Shown: positions 6,361-15,710 of the stretch, piece after piece
Numbering within the stretch: the first letter of the stretch is position 1
Layout: each line of letters opens with the position of its first letter
Assembly (NCBI GenBank): GCA_021204605.1
Contig: JAJPZD010000137.1
Coordinates: 1 to 38,915, forward strand
DNA from: Prevotella sp.
Lineage (GTDB): Bacteria > Bacteroidota > Bacteroidia > Bacteroidales > Bacteroidaceae
Reading direction: 5' to 3'
Length of the DNA: 38,915 nt
Notes under the pieces: generated by a model
What the model was told of the DNA's origin: nothing
Databases searched by the model: none
Seen by the model: only the letters and a program-made list of their open reading frames with translations
Program-made: the position numbers and the translations under genes

Positions 6361-9171
6361 ATGGACGAGTTTATTGAGTTGAAAAATGTGAGGGTGAACA
6401 ATTTGAAGAATATCTCTCTGAATATTCCTCACAATAAATTCGTGGTCATAACTGGAGTTTCGGGATCTGGTAAATCATCATTGGCATTTGATACATTATA
6501 TGCGGAAGGACAAAGGCGTTATGTGGAAAGTCTTTCAGCATACGCCCGACAATTCTTGGGACGGATGAACAAGCCAGATTTCGATGTAATCAACGGACTT
6601 CCCCCTGCCATTGCAGTGGAACAAAAAGTAAATACGAGAAATTCCCGCTCCACTGTAGGTACAAGTACTGAGATATATGATTATCTTAGAATGTTGTTTG
6701 CAAGAATCGGACATACATATTCTCCTATAAGTGGCGTTGAGGTGAAACGTCACACAGCAGAAGATGTACTTAAATGTATATTATCATATTCCAAAGGCAC
6801 AAAGTTCGTGATTTTGTCACGCCTACACATAAATAAGGGCTATACGGTAGAACGACAACTTCAGATATATTTGCAGCAGGGCTTCTCCCGTATTTATCAT
6901 AATGATGTGTTCAAACAAATTGAGGATGTATTGAAAAACAAGGAAAAAATCAATCCTGATGATGTTTATATATTAATCGACCGCCTTTCCGTAGATGACA
7001 GTCAGGCTACAATTTCGCGTATAAACGACTCGTTGGAGACGGCATTTTTCGAGGGTGACGGTTCTTGTCGTGTGGTTTTTTCCCCATCAAATATAACATA
7101 CGATTTTTCCGACAAGTTTGAGGCAGATGGGATGAAGTTTGAGGAGCCCAACGACAATATGTTCTCTTTCAACTCCCCACTCGGTGCATGCCCTACATGC
7201 GAAGGCTTCGGCACGATAATCGGCATTGACGAGAAATTGGTTGTCTCTAATCCTTCCCAAAGCGTGTATGAGGGTTGTGTACAGTGCTGGCATGGTGATA
7301 AGATGTCGCAGTGGAAAGATGAATTTTGCTATGCCGCAGCAAAGGATGATTTCCCGATTTTCGAGCCCTACTATAACCTGACGACAGAGCAGAAAAGATG
7401 GTTATGGCACGGACTGCCATCGCAGAATTATTTGCCTGAAAACCAGCGAGTTTGCATTGATTCATTCTTTCAAATGGTTAAGGAAAACCAATACAAGATA
7501 CAGTATCGTGTGCTGATGAGCCGTTACCGTGGCCGTACTGCATGCCCCGACTGTCATGGAGGTAGGTTGAAGAAAGAAACCGACTATGTGAAAATCAACG
7601 GACGGAGTATCAGTAACCTCGTTGAAATGCCTGTGATAAACCTGAAGAATTGGTTTGACAGCCTGCATTTGGATGAGCACGAGGCAAAGATAAGCAAACG
7701 ACTGTTGACAGAGATAAACAACCGTTTGAATTTCCTCGTTGAAGTGGGTTTGGGCTACCTCACTCTGAACCGCCCTTCAAATACACTCAGTGGTGGTGAA
7801 AGTCAGAGAATTAACCTTACTACCGCTCTTGGAAGCAGTCTTGTTGGCTCTCTGTATATTTTGGATGAGCCGAGTATCGGTCTGCACAGTAAGGACACAT
7901 ACAAACTGATTCATGTGTTGAAAGAGTTGCAGTCGCTTGGCAACACGGTGATTGTTGTGGAGCACGATGAGGACATAATAAGGTCTGCCGACTACCTCAT
8001 TGACTTAGGTCCTGATGCCGGGACAAACGGCGGTGAGATAGTGTTTGAGGGCGTTCCGTCGGATGTGACAAAAAAAGACGAAAAAAAGTTCAAGCGTAGT
8101 CATACTATCAAGTTTTTGACCAAAATCGATAATATCGCCGTACCGAAAAGTCGCCGTTCATGGAACAACTATATCACGGTGAAAGGAGCGAGGATGAACA
8201 ACCTCCATGGTATTGACGTTACATTTCCCCTTAATATATTAAATGTGGTGACAGGAGTAAGCGGCTCTGGCAAATCATCATTGGTGAAAGGAATCTTATA
8301 CCCTGCATTGAAACGCAGACTTGATGAAGTGGCGGATATACCAGGTGAACATTCATCTATTGAGGGTGATCTGAATATGATAACCCATGTGGAGATGGTT
8401 GATCAGAACCCCATTGGCAAGAGTTCACGCTCAAATCCTGTTACTTATCTGAAAGCATTTGACGACATTCGACAGTTGTATGCCAACCAGCAGTTGGCAC
8501 AGCAAATGGGATTTACGGCACAGTATTTCTCATTCAATGCCGATGGTGGACGGTGCGACACCTGCAAGGGAACGGGCGTAATAAACGTGGCGATGCAGTT
8601 TATGGCTGATTTGGAACTTGTATGCGACAGTTGTCATGGCAAGCGTTTCAAGCGCGACATCTTGGATGTGAAATTCTGCGATAAGAACATCTATGACATC
8701 CTCGAAATGACCGTCTCTGAGGCTATTGACTTTTTCAGCATGAACAACCAGAAAGCCATAGCCAGCAAACTGCAACCGCTTGATGATGTAGGACTTGGTT
8801 ATATTAAATTAGGACAGAACTCCTCTACCCTTTCAGGCGGTGAGAACCAACGCGTGAAACTCGCCTATTATCTGAGTCAGGGCAAAAGTACCCCTACTCT
8901 ATTCATCTTTGACGAGCCGACTACCGGATTGCATTTCCACGACATACAAAAACTGCTTAAAGCATTCGACTCACTAATCCAGAATGGACATTCCATAATC
9001 GTCATTGAGCACAATTTGGACATAATAAAATGTGCCGACAATATCATCGACTTAGGCCCGGGCGGTGGCGACAAAGGCGGAAACCTGATTTTCACAGGAA
9101 CACCCGAAAATATTATTTCATGTAAGGAGTCAGAAACAGGGAAATATCTGAAAGCGAAGCTTTTTGAGTGA
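6361..9171 (+). CDS. uvrA: Excinuclease ABC subunit A (UvrA family; Bacteroidetes paralog type)
   Basis: Two Walker A motifs (GVSGSGKSSLAF, GVSGSGKSSLVK), two ABC signatures (NTLSGGESQRINLT, STLSGGENQRVKLA), AEGQRRYVESLSAYARQFLG, C-terminal zinc module CDTCKGTG...CDSCHGKRF. Confidence 0.93.
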   Translation: MDEFIELKNVRVNNLKNISLNIPHNKFVVITGVSGSGKSSLAFDTLYAEGQRRYVESLSAYARQFLGRMNKPDFDVINGLPPAIAVEQKVNTRNSRSTVGTSTEIYDYLRMLFARIGHTYSPISGVEVKRHTAEDVLKCILSYSKGTKFVILSRLHINKGYTVERQLQIYLQQGFSRIYHNDVFKQIEDVLKNKEKINPDDVYILIDRLSVDDSQATISRINDSLETAFFEGDGSCRVVFSPSNITYDFSDKFEADGMKFEEPNDNMFSFNSPLGACPTCEGFGTIIGIDEKLVVSNPSQSVYEGCVQCWHGDKMSQWKDEFCYAAAKDDFPIFEPYYNLTTEQKRWLWHGLPSQNYLPENQRVCIDSFFQMVKENQYKIQYRVLMSRYRGRTACPDCHGGRLKKETDYVKINGRSISNLVEMPVINLKNWFDSLHLDEHEAKISKRLLTEINNRLNFLVEVGLGYLTLNRPSNTLSGGESQRINLTTALGSSLVGSLYILDEPSIGLHSKDTYKLIHVLKELQSLGNTVIVVEHDEDIIRSADYLIDLGPDAGTNGGEIVFEGVPSDVTKKDEKKFKRSHTIKFLTKIDNIAVPKSRRSWNNYITVKGARMNNLHGIDVTFPLNILNVVTGVSGSGKSSLVKGILYPALKRRLDEVADIPGEHSSIEGDLNMITHVEMVDQNPIGKSSRSNPVTYLKAFDDIRQLYANQQLAQQMGFTAQYFSFNADGGRCDTCKGTGVINVAMQFMADLELVCDSCHGKRFKRDILDVKFCDKNIYDILEMTVSEAIDFFSMNNQKAIASKLQPLDDVGLGYIKLGQNSSTLSGGENQRVKLAYYLSQGKSTPTLFIFDEPTTGLHFHDIQKLLKAFDSLIQNGHSIIVIEHNLDIIKCADNIIDLGPGGGDKGGNLIFTGTPENIISCKESETGKYLKAKLFE

Positions 9172-9300
9172 AGAGTTAAGAGAGAAGAGTTAAGAGTTCG
9201 ATGCGGCTGAAGCCGAGTATATTTTTGTTTGGATTTTTCTAAGTGTGATTGAGTTCGCTTACTCGAAACTTTTAACTTTTAATATTTAACTTTTAACCTG
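9170..9300. repeat. Intergenic AT-rich repeat tracts arranged as a long imperfect inverted repeat between convergent genes
   Basis: Left arm GAAGAGTTAAGAGAGAAGAGTTAAGAGTTCGA; right arm TCGAAACTTTTAACTTTTAATATTTAACTTTTAA. The reverse complement of the right arm aligns to the left arm, mostly with A/G differences. Confidence 0.6.
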
Positions 9301-9316
9301 AAAGCTCGATGATTTT

Positions 9317-10630
9317 TCATTTCTCTCCGATTCTTGAATATACAAATCCGTATTCCTCCAATTCCTTTCGGTTGTAGATGTTTCTGCCGTCAACAATCAC
9401 GTTGCCTTTCATCACTTTCTTGATAACGTTCCACGAAGGCATGCGAAACTGCCTCCATTCGGTCATCAACGCCAAGGCATCCGAACAGTCGGCTGCATCA
9501 TACATATTCTCGCAATAAGTCACAGCATCACCTATTCTGCGCCTGCACTCGTCCATTGCCACTGGGTCAAAGACACGTATTGTAGCACCGGCTTTAAGCA
9601 ATTTTTCGATTACCACGAGGGCGGGAGCCTGGCGCATATCATCAGTTTCAGGCTTGAACGACAGTCCGATAATGGCTACCGTCTTGTCTTTCATATCTCC
9701 GCAAAGTGATAATAACTTTTCATAAACGATGGATTTCTGTTTCTCGTTTACTCGCTCTACCGCCTCTATCACCTGCATGTGATAATCATGCTCCAAGCCA
9801 GTGTGGACAAGAGCCTTCACGTCTTTCGGAAAACAACTGCCACCGTAACCACAACCAGCATACAGGAATTTCCTGCCGATGCGGTCATCAGAGCCGATAC
9901 CTTTCCTCACGTTGTCAACGTTAGCCCCTACCCTCTCACAAAGGTTGGCTATCTCGTTCATAAACGATATACGTGTGGCAAGCATGGCATTAGCCGCATA
10001 TTTAGTCATCTCGGCTGAAGGAATATCCATGAACAATACGCGGAAATTCTGGATCAGGAAAGGCTGGTAGAGACGTGTCAGTATTTCTTCTGCCCTTTTG
10101 CTTTCCGTTCCGACAACCACACGGTCAGGGCTCATAAAGTCCTTTATGGCAGCACCTTCTTTAAGAAACTCCGGGTTTGAGGCGACATCAAAAGGGACAT
10201 CAACCCCACGCTTGTCGAGCTCCTCCCTGATGGCAGCCTTCACTTTCTGCGCCGTGCCGACAGGCACAGTGGACTTAGTTACCAATATTGTGTATTTCTT
10301 TATGTTCTGACCAAACTCACGGGCTACGGCAAGAACATATTGCAGGTCTGCAGAGCCGTCCTCATCGGGAGGTGTGCCGACGGCGGAGAACACCACGTCA
10401 ACATCATCCAACACGTCAGTGAGCGACGTGGTGAAGTTCAACCTGCCATAGCCTACATTACGCTTTACCAGCTCCTCAAGTCCTGGCTCATAAATCGGCA
10501 TCACACCATTCAACAGTTTCTTTATCTTGTTCTCGTCTATATCCACACATGTTACGTGCGACCCCATTTCCGCAAAACAAGTGCCGCTTACAAGTCCCAC
10601 ATACCCCGTGCCTACAATTGCGATATTCAT
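9317..10630 (-). CDS. ugd: UDP-glucose 6-dehydrogenase
   Basis: MNIAIVGTGYVGLVSGTCFAEMGSHVTCVDID Rossmann motif; NPEFLKEGAAIKDFMSPDRVVVG; AGCGYGGSCFPKDVKAL catalytic Cys motif; GLSFKPETDDMRQAP. Confidence 0.95.
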   Translation of the reverse strand: MNIAIVGTGYVGLVSGTCFAEMGSHVTCVDIDENKIKKLLNGVMPIYEPGLEELVKRNVGYGRLNFTTSLTDVLDDVDVVFSAVGTPPDEDGSADLQYVLAVAREFGQNIKKYTILVTKSTVPVGTAQKVKAAIREELDKRGVDVPFDVASNPEFLKEGAAIKDFMSPDRVVVGTESKRAEEILTRLYQPFLIQNFRVLFMDIPSAEMTKYAANAMLATRISFMNEIANLCERVGANVDNVRKGIGSDDRIGRKFLYAGCGYGGSCFPKDVKALVHTGLEHDYHMQVIEAVERVNEKQKSIVYEKLLSLCGDMKDKTVAIIGLSFKPETDDMRQAPALVVIEKLLKAGATIRVFDPVAMDECRRRIGDAVTYCENMYDAADCSDALALMTEWRQFRMPSWNVIKKVMKGNVIVDGRNIYNRKELEEYGFVYSRIGEK

Positions 10631-10808
10631 ATTTGTTTATTTTATATTATCAAGTCTGCAAATTTAACGAAAGTTTGCTAATTATATTGCCTTTCACATA
10701 TTATAACAAGTGTAAATATCAAATTAAGACTGCAGAAAACGATGTTCTATTGAATATCAGCTTGCTTTTGCGAGTTGCTGCAAGCACTATAAAATTTACA
10801 CTGTTTTA

Positions 10809-10839
10809 TTGTATATGATATTTTTTTTATTTATCTTTG
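10809..10839 (+). promoter_or_regulatory. Candidate promoter for the nusB operon
   Basis: TTG at 10809-10811, 20-nt spacer, TATCTTTG at 10832-10839 (TAnnTTTG), 28 nt before the nusB ATG. Confidence 0.5.
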
Positions 10840-10867
10840 CAACGTAAATGAGAAACTAACTCATAAA

Positions 10868-11833
10868 ATGATTAACAGGGAATTAATAAGGATTAAAGTA
10901 GTTCAGTTAACTTATGCGTACTATCAAAACGGAAACCGTAATATAGATGTTGCCGAAAAAGAGCTGTTGTTCAGTCTTTCAAAAGCATATCACCTCTATC
11001 ACCATCTGTTGGCTCTGATAGTCGCCATCTCACAGGAGGCACGAAAGTATTATGAGGTGGAAAACGCAAAGGCTGAGCGTGAGAACACTCCGTTACCATC
11101 AAGTAAATTCGTCAACAACAGATTCGCCATACAATTGGAATACAACAAGCAACTATGTGAGTTTGTGTCCAACCAGAAACACACTTGGGCAGACGATATA
11201 GAGTTTGTAAGGAAAATGTATTCGCTGATAATACAGAGCAACACATATATTAGCTATATGTCAGAGAGCACATCATCTTACGAGGCTGACCGTGAACTGT
11301 GGCGTAAGTTGTATAAGGATCTTATTATGGAGAACGATGACTTGGATGCGCTGCTTGAGGAACAGAGTTTGTATTGGAACGATGACAAGGAGATTGTAGA
11401 TACCTTTGTCTTGAAGACGATAAAGCGTTTTGAGCCGACAAGCAAAGCCAACCAGGAGCTGTTGCCGGAATACAAAGACGAAGATGACAAGACCTTCGCA
11501 CGCAAGTTGTTCAGGGCGACAATTCTCAATGCCGACCAATACCAGCGTTATATGGGTGACACGTCGTACAACTGGGATTTTTCCCGCCTTGCCTATATGG
11601 ATGTTGTGATAATGCAGATCGCCATTGCGGAGATGCTCACTTTCCCGAATATCCCGATAAGTGTAACTATCAACGAGTATGTCAATTTGGCAAAGACATA
11701 CAGCACGCCGAAGAGTGCGGGTTATATCAACGGCATGCTCGATACTATCGCCCGGCACCTCATAGAGAAGGGGACATTGCTGAAACCTATGGGAGACAAC
11801 AACAAGGAACAAAACAATAAAACAGAACAATAA
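10868..11833 (+). CDS. nusB: Transcription antitermination factor NusB (long Bacteroidetes form)
   Basis: MINRELIRIKVVQLTYAYYQN N-terminus; C-terminal AYMDVVIMQIAIAEMLTFPNIPISVTINEYVNLAKTYSTPKSAGYINGMLDTIARHL is the NusB signature. Confidence 0.92.
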   Translation: MINRELIRIKVVQLTYAYYQNGNRNIDVAEKELLFSLSKAYHLYHHLLALIVAISQEARKYYEVENAKAERENTPLPSSKFVNNRFAIQLEYNKQLCEFVSNQKHTWADDIEFVRKMYSLIIQSNTYISYMSESTSSYEADRELWRKLYKDLIMENDDLDALLEEQSLYWNDDKEIVDTFVLKTIKRFEPTSKANQELLPEYKDEDDKTFARKLFRATILNADQYQRYMGDTSYNWDFSRLAYMDVVIMQIAIAEMLTFPNIPISVTINEYVNLAKTYSTPKSAGYINGMLDTIARHLIEKGTLLKPMGDNNKEQNNKTEQ

Positions 11834-11848
11834 ACAACAAGTAGAAAA

Positions 11849-12181
11849 ATGAATACATTTATGTTTTTGGCTGCCGATGATGCAAATGGCGGCAGTGGAA
11901 TGTTTTTAATACTTATGGTGGCAATATTTGCCATTATGTGGTTTTTCATGATACGTCCTCAACAGAAGAAGCAGAAGGAGATGCGCAATTTCCAGAACAG
12001 TCTTCAGGAAGGAACCAAGATTGTTACCGGAGGCGGTATCTATGGCGAGGTGAAGAAGATAGACCTTGCCACCAACATTGTATCTGTTGAAATAGCGAAA
12101 GGTGTGATAATACGCGTGGATAGGGGTTACGTCTTTGCAGACGCTTCTTCGAGTGCCGCCGCCGCCGGTCAATCAAAATAA
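11849..12181 (+). CDS. yajC: Preprotein translocase subunit YajC
   Basis: Single TM then FMIRPQQKKQKEMRNFQNSLQEGTKIVTGGGIYGEVKKID, the classic YajC motif. Confidence 0.93.
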   Translation: MNTFMFLAADDANGGSGMFLILMVAIFAIMWFFMIRPQQKKQKEMRNFQNSLQEGTKIVTGGGIYGEVKKIDLATNIVSVEIAKGVIIRVDRGYVFADASSSAAAAGQSK

Positions 12182-13164
12182 TGGTCAGTCGCAAGTTGTT
12201 TGACATATTAAGTTCTTTCAGGAATTTCCTATTCAGCACATTAAATAGGGAATTTCTGATTTTTTTGTTTTTCCTCGTCATAAGCGGAACATTCTGGCTT
12301 CTCATGTCCCTGAATGAGACATACGAGAAAGAGATTGAGGTTCCGTTGATTCTTGTCGAGACACCTACCAATGTTGTGCTGACAAGCGACTCATCCACTT
12401 CCATACGTGTCGTCGTGAAGGACAAGGGATATACCATACTCACTTATCTCTATGGAAAGAAAATCCACCCGATAAAGATAGATTTCAACAAATATGGGAA
12501 AAGCAGTGACTATGGTTCGGTCTCATCATCGGAATTACAAAAACTGATATATCAGCAACTTTACAATTCATCGAGCATCGTCAGTTGCAAACCTGACAAG
12601 TTTGAGTATTATTATAACTACGGGTTGAAAAAGCGTTTACCCGTGAGAATAAACGGCAAGATACTCTCCAAACAGAGTTATTACCTTTCTAAGGTAACTA
12701 TAAAACCTGATACGATAGATGTCTATGCCAATCGTGAGATGCTTGACAGTTTTAAGTATGTGAACACCGAACAGATACACGTAACCAACATTACCGACAC
12801 AATGGTAATGCAGGTTTCTCTTGAGAAGATCAAGGGTGTGAAGTATATGCCTGACAATGTGAACATTTCCATCTACCCCGACATCCTTACTGAAGAGTCC
12901 ATGGACGTTCCTATACAGGCGATCAATATGCCGGAGGGCAAGATATTACGCACATTTCCATCGAAGGTGACCGTAACATTTGCTGTCGGTGTAAATCAAT
13001 TCCGCTCTATCCGTCCGGAGAAATTCAAGGTGGTGGTTGACTATAAAGAGATAGAGGATAATCATACAGAGAAATGCAATGTTTATCTTCGCAATGCCCC
13101 ACATGAGGTGCGCAATGCAAAGATAGGTATAAGGCAGGTGGACTATCTCATTGAGGAACAGTAG
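12181..13164 (+). CDS. YbbR-like domain protein
   Basis: N-terminal TM; beta-rich repeats (LPVRINGKILSKQSYYLSKVTIKPDTIDVYAN; VNISIYPDILTEESMDVPIQAINMPEG). The ATG overlaps the yajC TAA (TAATG). Confidence 0.75.
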   Translation: MVSRKLFDILSSFRNFLFSTLNREFLIFLFFLVISGTFWLLMSLNETYEKEIEVPLILVETPTNVVLTSDSSTSIRVVVKDKGYTILTYLYGKKIHPIKIDFNKYGKSSDYGSVSSSELQKLIYQQLYNSSSIVSCKPDKFEYYYNYGLKKRLPVRINGKILSKQSYYLSKVTIKPDTIDVYANREMLDSFKYVNTEQIHVTNITDTMVMQVSLEKIKGVKYMPDNVNISIYPDILTEESMDVPIQAINMPEGKILRTFPSKVTVTFAVGVNQFRSIRPEKFKVVVDYKEIEDNHTEKCNVYLRNAPHEVRNAKIGIRQVDYLIEEQ

Positions 13165-13169
13165 TTGCA

Positions 13170-13727
13170 ATGACTAAGGTGGCTGTGACAGGCGGTATAG
13201 GGAGTGGCAAGAGTTATCTATGCAAGTTGCTTGCAGACCGTGGCATAATTGTTTACGATTGCGACAAGGCCGCCAAGAGGCTTATGATGGAATCCTGCAA
13301 GATAAGGGAACAACTCACGGCGGTGGTTGGCAATAACGCATACATTGGCGGCAAGCTCAACAAGGCTGTTATAAGCAGCTTTTTATTGAAAAGTGCCGAC
13401 AATGCAAAAAAGATCAACCAAATAGTGCATCCTGTTGTGGCAGAGGACTTTGTCGCTTCGAATATGACATGGATGGAATGTGCACTGCTGTTTTCAAGCG
13501 GCTTCAACAAGTTGGTTGACAAGTCAATTTGCGTTACTGCCCCGTTGGATGTCAGAATCAGCAGGATAATCAACCGTGACCACATTTCGGAGGCGAAAGC
13601 CCGTGAGTGGATAAACAACCAGATGCCACAGCAAGAAATGCGGGCACTCAGTGATTACGAGATTGTCAACGACGGTACGGCAGACGTCAATGCCCAACTT
13701 GACAGGATTTTGAAAACTATATATTAA
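13170..13727 (+). CDS. coaE: Dephospho-CoA kinase
   Basis: VAVTGGIGSGKSYLCKLLADRGIIVYDCDKAAKRLM P-loop; VTAPLDVRISRIINRDHISEAKAREWINNQMPQQEM. Confidence 0.93.
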   Translation: MTKVAVTGGIGSGKSYLCKLLADRGIIVYDCDKAAKRLMMESCKIREQLTAVVGNNAYIGGKLNKAVISSFLLKSADNAKKINQIVHPVVAEDFVASNMTWMECALLFSSGFNKLVDKSICVTAPLDVRISRIINRDHISEAKAREWINNQMPQQEMRALSDYEIVNDGTADVNAQLDRILKTIY

Positions 13728-13761
13728 TATGTTCAATATAATCTAAATGTTATAAGGTAAT

Positions 13762-14205
13762 ATGAAAGAGACAATTGTTGCAATATCAGGAAAGCCAGGC
13801 CTTTACAAACTGCTGTCAAAGGGCAAGAGCTCATTGATTGTGGAGGCTGTTGATGAGACACACAAACGTATGCCTGTTTTCGCTTCCGACCGTGTGTCAA
13901 GTCTTAACGACATCAGCATGTACACCATAAACGACGATGTGCCGCTTACAAAGGTACTTGCTGATTTGTATAAGGTGGCAGAGGAAAAAACTGTTACAAT
14001 AAATTACAAAAAATGCCCTTCCTCAGAACTCCGAGAGTATTTCGCAAAAGTACTCCCTGATTTTGATCAGGACCGTATTCACGACAGCGACCTAAAAAAA
14101 CTGTTTCAGTGGTACGACATCCTTGTAAAGAATGGCATAACCGATTTTGAGGCTACTGACGAGGACAAGACAGACGACAAGGTGAAGGATGAGAAAGAAG
14201 GATAG
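13762..14205 (+). CDS. DUF5606-like conserved protein
   Basis: METIVAISGKPGLYKLLSKGKSSLIVEAVDETHKRMPVF-type N-terminus (here MKETIVAISGKPGLY...), typical of the Bacteroidetes family. Confidence 0.75.
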   Translation: MKETIVAISGKPGLYKLLSKGKSSLIVEAVDETHKRMPVFASDRVSSLNDISMYTINDDVPLTKVLADLYKVAEEKTVTINYKKCPSSELREYFAKVLPDFDQDRIHDSDLKKLFQWYDILVKNGITDFEATDEDKTDDKVKDEKEG

Positions 14206-14842
14206 ATACGACTATCTGCTCGCCTATTTCCAGAAAGAGATGCCCAGTGTAACTACGGAGCTTGAGTTCGGCAGTGTTTTCCAACTGTTGGTTGCCGTGG
14301 TGCTCAGTGCACAGTGCACCGACAAGCGCATAAACGCCATCACCCCTGACTTGTTCAAGGCATATCCAGATGCGAAGAGCATGGCTGCCGCAGAGCCTGA
14401 TGAGATATTCCATTTTGTGAGTAGTGTCTCCTACCCCAATTCAAAGGCGCGTCATCTTGTGGAGATGTCGCGCATGATTGTATCTGAATTCAACGGGGAG
14501 GTGCCCGCCACTATGGAGGAACTCGTGAGGCTGCCTGGTGTTGGGCGTAAGACAGCCAATGTGATACAAGCCGTGGCATACGGCCGCTCGGCAATTGCCG
14601 TTGACACGCATGTGTTTCGAGTCAGTCATCGTCTTGGTTTAGTCTCTCGCAAGGCAGACACGCCTCTGAAGGTTGAAATGCAACTGAAAGCAAACATTCC
14701 GCCTGATTTGGCTGCCGATGCCCACCATTGGTTGCTCCTTCATGGACGGTATATCTGCACCAGTCGCTCACCCCATTGCGGCAAATGTCCGTTTGATAGT
14801 TTCTGTCCCAAGATATTAGAGGATTCCAAATTGGGAAAATAA
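14189..14842 (+). CDS. nth: Endonuclease III
   Basis: HhH motif LPGVGRKTANVIQAVAYGRSAIAVDTHVFRVSHRLGL; 4Fe-4S motif CTSRSPHCGKCPFDSFC; overlaps the previous CDS by 17 nt. Confidence 0.95.
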   Translation: MRKKDRYDYLLAYFQKEMPSVTTELEFGSVFQLLVAVVLSAQCTDKRINAITPDLFKAYPDAKSMAAAEPDEIFHFVSSVSYPNSKARHLVEMSRMIVSEFNGEVPATMEELVRLPGVGRKTANVIQAVAYGRSAIAVDTHVFRVSHRLGLVSRKADTPLKVEMQLKANIPPDLAADAHHWLLLHGRYICTSRSPHCGKCPFDSFCPKILEDSKLGK

Positions 14843-14887
14843 ATTTCATATAAGGTAAAGGCTATAATCAAATTAACGACCAAGAGC

Positions 14888-15586
14888 ATGCAGGTAAAGA
14901 GAATAACGGATTTTTTAAGAGGTATTAGTGCCAACAACAACCGCCAGTGGTTCAATGATAATAAGTCGGAATATCTGTCTGTGAGGAAGGATTTCGAGGA
15001 TGGAATCAGTAAAGCCATTGTGCGCATTGCCGAGTTCGACCCTTCCATCAAGCATATCACTGTAAAAGACGCAACTTACCGATTTTACCGTGATACACGA
15101 TTCTCTCCCGACAAGTCGCCATACAAGAATCATTTGGGCGCATACATCGCCGCCCATGGCAAGAAGGCGCTGCATGGCGGTTATTATATTCATATCGAGC
15201 CTGGTCACTGTCTTCTCTGTTGTGGCAATTATTGGTTGCCTACCAACATTCTCACGTCCTGTCGCAACGAGATAATGCGTAACATAGATACATGGAGGGA
15301 GATTGTGGAGGATGACAGTTTCATCAACCTGTTCGGCTATCCTGGTAAAGGACAATGGGGCTCATCCAACGGTTTCGGGTTGGAGACGCTTAAAACAGCC
15401 CCTTCAGGTTTTCCCCGTGACTATGAGTTCATACAATACTTGCGGATGAAGGACTATTGTTGCTGGACACAGGTACCCGAAAATTTCTTTGAAGGTGATG
15501 CCTGGCTTGACGAGATGGTTGAAGTGTTTAAGGTGGGCAAGCCTATGATGGATTTCATCAACGCTGTAATAGACGATTATGAATAA
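14888..15586 (+). CDS. DUF2461-like protein
   Basis: FLRGISANNNRQWFNDNKSEYLSVRKDFE...YRFYRDTRFSPDKSPYKNHLGAYIAAHGK motif. Confidence 0.8.
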   Translation: MQVKRITDFLRGISANNNRQWFNDNKSEYLSVRKDFEDGISKAIVRIAEFDPSIKHITVKDATYRFYRDTRFSPDKSPYKNHLGAYIAAHGKKALHGGYYIHIEPGHCLLCCGNYWLPTNILTSCRNEIMRNIDTWREIVEDDSFINLFGYPGKGQWGSSNGFGLETLKTAPSGFPRDYEFIQYLRMKDYCCWTQVPENFFEGDAWLDEMVEVFKVGKPMMDFINAVIDDYE

Positions 15587-15710
15587 TGGAATATGCCTTT
15601 GCAAAAAAGTTAATCTATATTAAAAACGCATTGTGGTATGCTTTAAAAGCGTATTTTTACGCACTTTTACTGCCATGTATTGGTAGAACAAATATGTATA
15701 ATCAAAGAAA

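Noticed and set aside
11273-11830. 185-aa minus-strand ORF inside nusB
   Set aside because: Fully antisense to a well-supported NusB gene; no recognizable domain.
12024-12443. 139-aa minus-strand ORF spanning yajC/ybbR
   Set aside because: Antisense across two conserved genes, no start context or domain.
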